64,000 bases of DNA from Bugulina stolonifera (lineage: Eukaryota; Bryozoa; Gymnolaemata; Cheilostomatida; Bugulidae). Of the stretch, positions 60,401 to 64,000 are shown piece after piece. Below the pieces are notes generated by a model. It saw nothing but the letters and a program-made list of their open reading frames with translations. It was not told where the DNA came from and ran no database searches. Location of the stretch: the NCBI GenBank assembly GCA_935421135.1, contig OW285192.1:15725001-15789000 (forward strand). The letters run 5' to 3'. The translations under genes and the position numbers were made by a program. How positions within the stretch are numbered: the first letter of the stretch is position 1; every line of letters begins with the position of its first letter.

Positions 60401-63400
60401 AAATATAAAATTTGAAAAGATTGACTTTGAAAAATGTGGTGAGACGGAAATTCTGGGCATTGAAATTGTCATGGCCGATTCTAGATTTTGCTTGGTGCTT
60501 GTTTATAATCCACCTTGTGCTACTAGCAAATTGAAAAGCAATTTTAAAAAGCTACTTGAAGCTAGGATTTTAAGTAAACCGACAATTATGGTTGGTGATT
60601 TTAATCTGGACTGGTCTTGTAACTCTTCATTGAAAGAAAGCTTTGAAACTCTCATGAGACTAAATCAATACAGCCAGCTTGTCACTGAGTACACACGGTG
60701 CTTCAAAAGCTCGCGTACCTTAATTGATATGCTTTTTACAAACGTTCCAAGTCTAGTGCATGAACACCAGATCATCAAAACAGATATTAGTGACCATTTT
60801 GCAATTAAACTCAAAGCTAGTTGTAAACGTCCTAAGCCAGTCTTTTCTTATATTACTAAAAGAGACTTTAGAAAGTTTAATGACCAAGAATTTTTTGATT
60901 TTGCTAAATACGTCGATTTCCATTCCATAGAATATGTAAATGATGTAAATAGAGCAGCAGCGATTTTAGAATCAAAAGTGGAAAATCTAGTGGATCAATT
61001 TGCACCCTTTAAGACACAACGTCTGAAGCAAAAGAGTAACCTCTGTTGGCAATGCCCAAAGGCATCCAAACTTCTAAAATTAAAAAAGAAGACATTTTTA
61101 GATTTTATCAATAGTGGCTATGATAGAACGTCTACAGCTTGGGAAAATTATCGTATTGCTCGTAATAAGGCTAATAACGCTGTTCGAGATGCCAAGAAAA
61201 AAGCTATGAATGCTGTTTTGAATGATGATTCATTAAATCAATGGCAGAAAATTAAGATCTTTCAAGGCAAAAATCTTCAATGCAATAATGTTATCCATGA
61301 AATTGATTACTTGGGTACTACATCTACAGCCAGTTCTGACATTGCAGAAAAATTGAACAAGTACTTCTCCAGTATCGGTGCAAAACTAAATAAGGAAGCT
61401 AAATCAATGAAATCAAGTGGCTATGAGACTGAACCAAAAATAGCCATACCTTTGAATTTTGACAAATTCAATTTTCAAGAAATTTCAAACAGTGAGGTAT
61501 CAAAGTATCTTAATTCATTGAAATCACGGAAAACAGGAGGACTGAATCAAATTCCAGCTTTCATATATAAAATTTTGGAGCCTCTGATACTCAATCCCTT
61601 AACCCATGTCATAAATATTAGCCTTAAATACAACAAATTTCCAAATGTTTGGAAGAAGGCGTTAGTAATTCCTATCCATAAAAGCGGAAAATCATCACTA
61701 CCGAACAATTACCGACCAATTTCTCTACTTCCAATTCTTAGCAAAGTTATGGAGAAAATTGTTAACCACCAGATCCGTGATTATTTAGATTTCAACCAAC
61801 TTATTGCTCCTCGACAATTTGGTTTCAGAAGCGGTGCATCAACAGATCAAATTTTAATGCAACTTATAAATAAAATTCGGTTCATGATTTCTAAACCCGA
61901 GTCGAAATTTGTCACTTTATCAGCACTAGATATTAGAAAAGCTTTTGACTGTGTCAACCATGACATTATTTTGAAGAAACTATCAGTAAAATTTAATTTT
62001 CATCAAAATGCTTCTAGTCTGATTCAAAATTATCTTGCAGGTAGAGAGCAAGCTATGAAAGTCAATGGACACATTTCAGGCTGCCAAAAAGTGACAACCG
62101 GAGTTCCACAGGGGTCTGTACTTGGACCCCTGCTTTTCATAATGTTCATTAATGACTTGATGATGCTAGGCAATTGCTATTTATTTGCTGATGACTGTTT
62201 GTTAGTCACTAGTGGTCAAAATCCAGCTATTTCTACTGGATTATTGGAGAAAAGCATTAAACTTGCTTCAGATTGGTACAGTGAAAATTGTCTGGTTTTA
62301 AACAGTGCCAAAACCGATGTCATGACTATTTCAAATACTAGTGACATACAAGCCCCTGACCTAAAATTTGACAATCAAACTTTTAAACAGTCCTCTAAAA
62401 TAAAATATCTTGGTGTTATTCTTGACAGCCGGTTAAATTTTAAGTCTCACACTAGCAAGATTAAACAAAAGCTTTATCCAATAGTTACCAATTTCCAGCG
62501 CAATCGAAAGTTTTTATCGCCCAAATTAGCTGCTCTATGGTATGTAGGTCTTATAAGAGCTAACTTAGAATACTGTGCCCCACTGTTATACACCACAACT
62601 GATTACGTTAAAAATGAGTTTTTGAAAATTGAAAACCGGTGTCTAAAAATTATAGACATTAACAACTCTAAAAAAAGCACCCGCCGAGCATTCAACATTA
62701 CAAAATTAACTTTTCGATTTGAATATCTATATATGTTGTCTTTTTATAAACTCGTTAACCACCTAATTCCAGTCATCGATTATAACCTTTTACCTGTGAA
62801 ATTAACTAGTGAAACGCGCTTAGCAAAGAGCCAAGGTTTTAGACTCTCCAGGGAGAATTTCAGATTTGCCATTGCCGGTTTTGGTGCCGGGAGGTTTAAC
62901 GTTCTCCCCAACCACATAAAGATGAGTCAATCTTTGCAATCTTTCAAAAATGCCATCAAAAACCATATTCTTGTGCTTCCTGATTAGAGCTCATTTTATC
63001 AACACTCTGTCTTGTACTTTATTAGTTTTATTCTACTAAATGCTCAAAATTTTATATGTACTTCTTTTAGTTTATTTACTCATCTTTTACTCTACTGGTT
63101 TTATTTACTACATGCTAGCAATTTTTATATGTATTACTATAACTAATTTACCGGTAGTTGTTTGCCTTTGTAAAATCCAAACTTTAGCTTTTTTTTCTCT
63201 ACTTTTCTCTTTTTTTCTTCTCACACTGTAATCTTATTTACTTAGTGTACTTAAACTTCTTGTTTTCTGGACAAAAGTCCATTGGACTTATTCTCTGCCA
63301 GAATAAAAATGGAATATATATATATTGCGTAGGCCTGTATATTCCACAGTACATTTTTTAAAGAGCACAACCAATTAGCAATCTAATGCAATGTGAAGCT

Positions 63401-63737
63401 ACATAACTGGTCGTGAATCAGGTGACAAGCTGTTTTATCTACTGTGCATGTCCCATATGCATTGAGCTCTTCGATCATTCTAAGCAATGTGCAATATAAT
63501 GTAGGCCTATTATATACATGTGTATATATTATGTTCAGGTGGATCTCCACGTACTGCTCTACGGCTAAGTTCATAATGAAAGTAGACGATGACATTCTAG
63601 TGAACATATTCAAACTGCTGCCTTATTTGAGGCTGAAAAAATACAGACAGTATTACCCTACAAACATAATCAGCTGCAATCTGTGGAGAAATATCGAACC
63701 CATCAGGGAGATCGACAACAAGTGGTACATCTCAGAA
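57483..63737 (+). CDS. Beta-1,3-galactosyltransferase-like GT31 enzyme, gene B (3' end outside window)
   Basis: Tandem paralogue of gene A. Exons seen: 57483-57635, 57887-58019, 58413-58533, 63539-63737, with the same lengths (153, 133, 121, 199 nt) and phases as the first four exons of gene A. It has the N-terminal hydrophobic segment (LVLISFIGVLLAINIIA), RNAIRMTWG, FFIGLPPSN, YGDLVQGEFVDTYRNMTHKA and FIMKVDDDILVN. The last two exons, including the EDVYxG motif, must lie beyond 64000. Intron 3 has grown to 5 kb by insertion of a LINE in the same orientation, whereas gene A has 0.5 kb there. No frame-breaking change is seen, so it may still be functional. Confidence 0.87.
57724..57835 (-). 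mobile_element. Possible tRNA-like SINE head in GT31-B intron 1
   Basis: On the minus strand GGTAGTGTAGTGGTAAA resembles an A box and GTGCAAGTCTC, about 45 bp later, a B box. The spacing fits a tRNA. There is no second copy in the window; it could also be a tRNA pseudogene. Confidence 0.4.
59011..59270 (+). repeat. Two tandem 5' monomers of the LINE
   Basis: Two copies of about 130-140 bp ahead of ORF1, each with CAGCTTACACAA, TACACCAGA, TCCTCTGAA(C/T)GCTGG and TAGACAGTACAC. Repeated 5' monomers commonly act as internal promoter units in LINEs; that role is inferred. Confidence 0.75.
59336..60130 (+). CDS. LINE ORF1: coiled-coil, RRM-type nucleic acid-binding protein
   Basis: 264 codons. 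The N-terminal third is a strongly predicted coiled coil (about residues 5-80: LELIDKLDATKTEIKTKLDS, LENKLLKTVRELEARVQQLE). A domain like the L1 ORF1 RRM/C-terminal fold follows (about 85-225: GDSLEIHNVPVTE, IPRLYVKFTRRS, GKIYIHEHLSK, FLWTQDLNIYVR). Such proteins trimerise and coat the element RNA. It has no zinc knuckle. ORF2 starts 49 bp after its stop. The fold assignment is by pattern, not a search. Confidence 0.8.
   Translation: MSVMGLSKEMKQAMDKWLESAKLELIDKLDATKTEIKTKLDSMCYGLENKLLKTVRELEARVQQLEGENGELKHRLDAMEKYNRGDSLEIHNVPVTEMENAEDIVVSIANEMGIELTSSDINTAYRLPLKKEKQGKTIPRLYVKFTRRSMKKLLYSTRTKKGVTHQQLGLGTNGKIYIHEHLSKPQLDLYYKTKDRVKDLGYKFLWTQDLNIYVRHNEKAERILISNIADLEHLQEAQMSVIHQQQPPILRSSRRLNSASNTTT
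60180..62987 (+). CDS. LINE ORF2: endonuclease and reverse transcriptase
   Basis: 935 codons, uninterrupted. N-terminal AP-like endonuclease: LNIRSLPKHFDE (start), FSETWF (Glu near 35), VGDFNLDW (about 138-145) and SDHFAIK (about 204). Reverse transcriptase: NYRPISLLP (about 509), ALDIRKAFDCVNHD (first catalytic Asp), GVPQGSVLGPLLF, the YLFADDCLL catalytic box (about 668) and IKYLGVILDS. No C-terminal zinc finger or RNase H is evident. It works by target-primed reverse transcription. The full-length frame with all catalytic boxes suggests possible activity. Confidence 0.93.
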   Translation: MISIIYLNIRSLPKHFDEFRISPELAINDIICFSETWFNNSHFDNFFQLPGYVLIRKDRGMVSRGGGLAIYIRQNIKFEKIDFEKCGETEILGIEIVMADSRFCLVLVYNPPCATSKLKSNFKKLLEARILSKPTIMVGDFNLDWSCNSSLKESFETLMRLNQYSQLVTEYTRCFKSSRTLIDMLFTNVPSLVHEHQIIKTDISDHFAIKLKASCKRPKPVFSYITKRDFRKFNDQEFFDFAKYVDFHSIEYVNDVNRAAAILESKVENLVDQFAPFKTQRLKQKSNLCWQCPKASKLLKLKKKTFLDFINSGYDRTSTAWENYRIARNKANNAVRDAKKKAMNAVLNDDSLNQWQKIKIFQGKNLQCNNVIHEIDYLGTTSTASSDIAEKLNKYFSSIGAKLNKEAKSMKSSGYETEPKIAIPLNFDKFNFQEISNSEVSKYLNSLKSRKTGGLNQIPAFIYKILEPLILNPLTHVINISLKYNKFPNVWKKALVIPIHKSGKSSLPNNYRPISLLPILSKVMEKIVNHQIRDYLDFNQLIAPRQFGFRSGASTDQILMQLINKIRFMISKPESKFVTLSALDIRKAFDCVNHDIILKKLSVKFNFHQNASSLIQNYLAGREQAMKVNGHISGCQKVTTGVPQGSVLGPLLFIMFINDLMMLGNCYLFADDCLLVTSGQNPAISTGLLEKSIKLASDWYSENCLVLNSAKTDVMTISNTSDIQAPDLKFDNQTFKQSSKIKYLGVILDSRLNFKSHTSKIKQKLYPIVTNFQRNRKFLSPKLAALWYVGLIRANLEYCAPLLYTTTDYVKNEFLKIENRCLKIIDINNSKKSTRRAFNITKLTFRFEYLYMLSFYKLVNHLIPVIDYNLLPVKLTSETRLAKSQGFRLSRENFRFAIAGFGAGRFNVLPNHIKMSQSLQSFKNAIKNHILVLPD

Positions 63738-64000
63738 GTATGTTTATAAATAATGTTGTGCGTACCATTTCTCACTGCTGCCGTTTTAGTCCTTGCGGGT
63801 AAAGAGGTTGTTTATAAATCTGTATCATTTATTAATATAAGTATTTTTCTGCATTTTAGTGATACGCACAATACATGCAGTAATATTCAGTATACTAAAA
63901 GTTTGATAAAATATTTGGCAAGTATTCCGCTCATTAATTGTAATTGGCTGAAGAAATTCAGTTGCTATAGATCTATACTAACAGAATCGAATATTAAAAT

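Larger units (their letters stand above)
58830..63330 (+). mobile_element. LINE (non-LTR retrotransposon) with two intact ORFs, in GT31-B intron 3
   Basis: A two-ORF element with an apurinic-type endonuclease and reverse transcriptase in ORF2, of the CR1/Jockey/L2 broad group by motif style. Its 5' region has two tandem monomers (about 59011-59270) sharing TGTCCTCTGAA and GCTGGAAATTTAGACAGTAC. The 3' end contains AATAAAAATGG then a TA-rich tail near 63320. Outer limits are approximate; no target duplication was identified. Both ORFs are uninterrupted, so the insertion is young or under selection. Confidence 0.85.

Overview
The window is nuclear DNA of an animal, most likely an early-branching invertebrate; a demosponge is my best guess but is not proven. 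It is AT-rich. Its genes are split into many short exons joined by GT-AG introns (one GC-AG). The genes are animal families: TRA-3/calpain-5, DPY30, phosphoglucomutase 2, leucine carboxyl methyltransferase 1, GT31 galactosyltransferases and a Kazal protein. Introns are loaded with small transposons. Nothing suggests bacterial DNA.

Layout. 1-8.5 kb: the 3' part of an SLC18B1-like major facilitator gene on +, its introns carrying solo LTRs and inverted-repeat elements. 8.5-17 kb: a complete tandem paralogue (11 exons, 561 codons) with a decayed internal exon duplication. 17-19.3 kb: convergent spacer with a further LTR and a SINE piece. 19.35-26.3 kb: calpain-5/TRA-3 on - (12 exons, 639 codons). 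27.96-29.85 kb: a non-autonomous LTR retrotransposon. 30.5-32.7 kb: DPY30 on + (4 exons). 33.4-43.2 kb: PGM2 on - (16 exons, 603 codons), with a hAT element and SINEs in its introns. 43.6-47.95 kb: LCMT1 on + (8 exons, 340 codons), head to head with PGM2. 48.3-49.95 kb: the start of a Kazal gene on -, interrupted by a small hAT element. 51.8-55.5 kb: a complete beta-1,3-galactosyltransferase-like gene on + (6 exons, 320 codons). 57.5-64 kb: its tandem paralogue, cut by the window end, with a LINE (two intact ORFs) inside intron 3.

The genes do not form a pathway. They are housekeeping and regulatory genes: neutral cysteine protease, H3K4 methylation complex subunit, sugar-phosphate metabolism, PP2A carboxyl methylation, glycosylation and vesicular or polyamine-type transport. 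Two families expanded by local duplication (MFS and GT31).

The most unusual signals are repeats tied to splice sites. A 13-copy 33-bp array has an abutted acceptor/donor sequence in every unit. A 12-copy ~50-bp array re-copies the real donor of calpain exon 11. Short tandem duplications span the acceptors of calpain exon 3 and PGM2 exon 6. A short motif of the type GRAGTTRTCYTCTC also recurs through the non-coding DNA. Exon borders were set by reading frame, splice consensus, paralogue comparison and remembered family conservation; no search was run.
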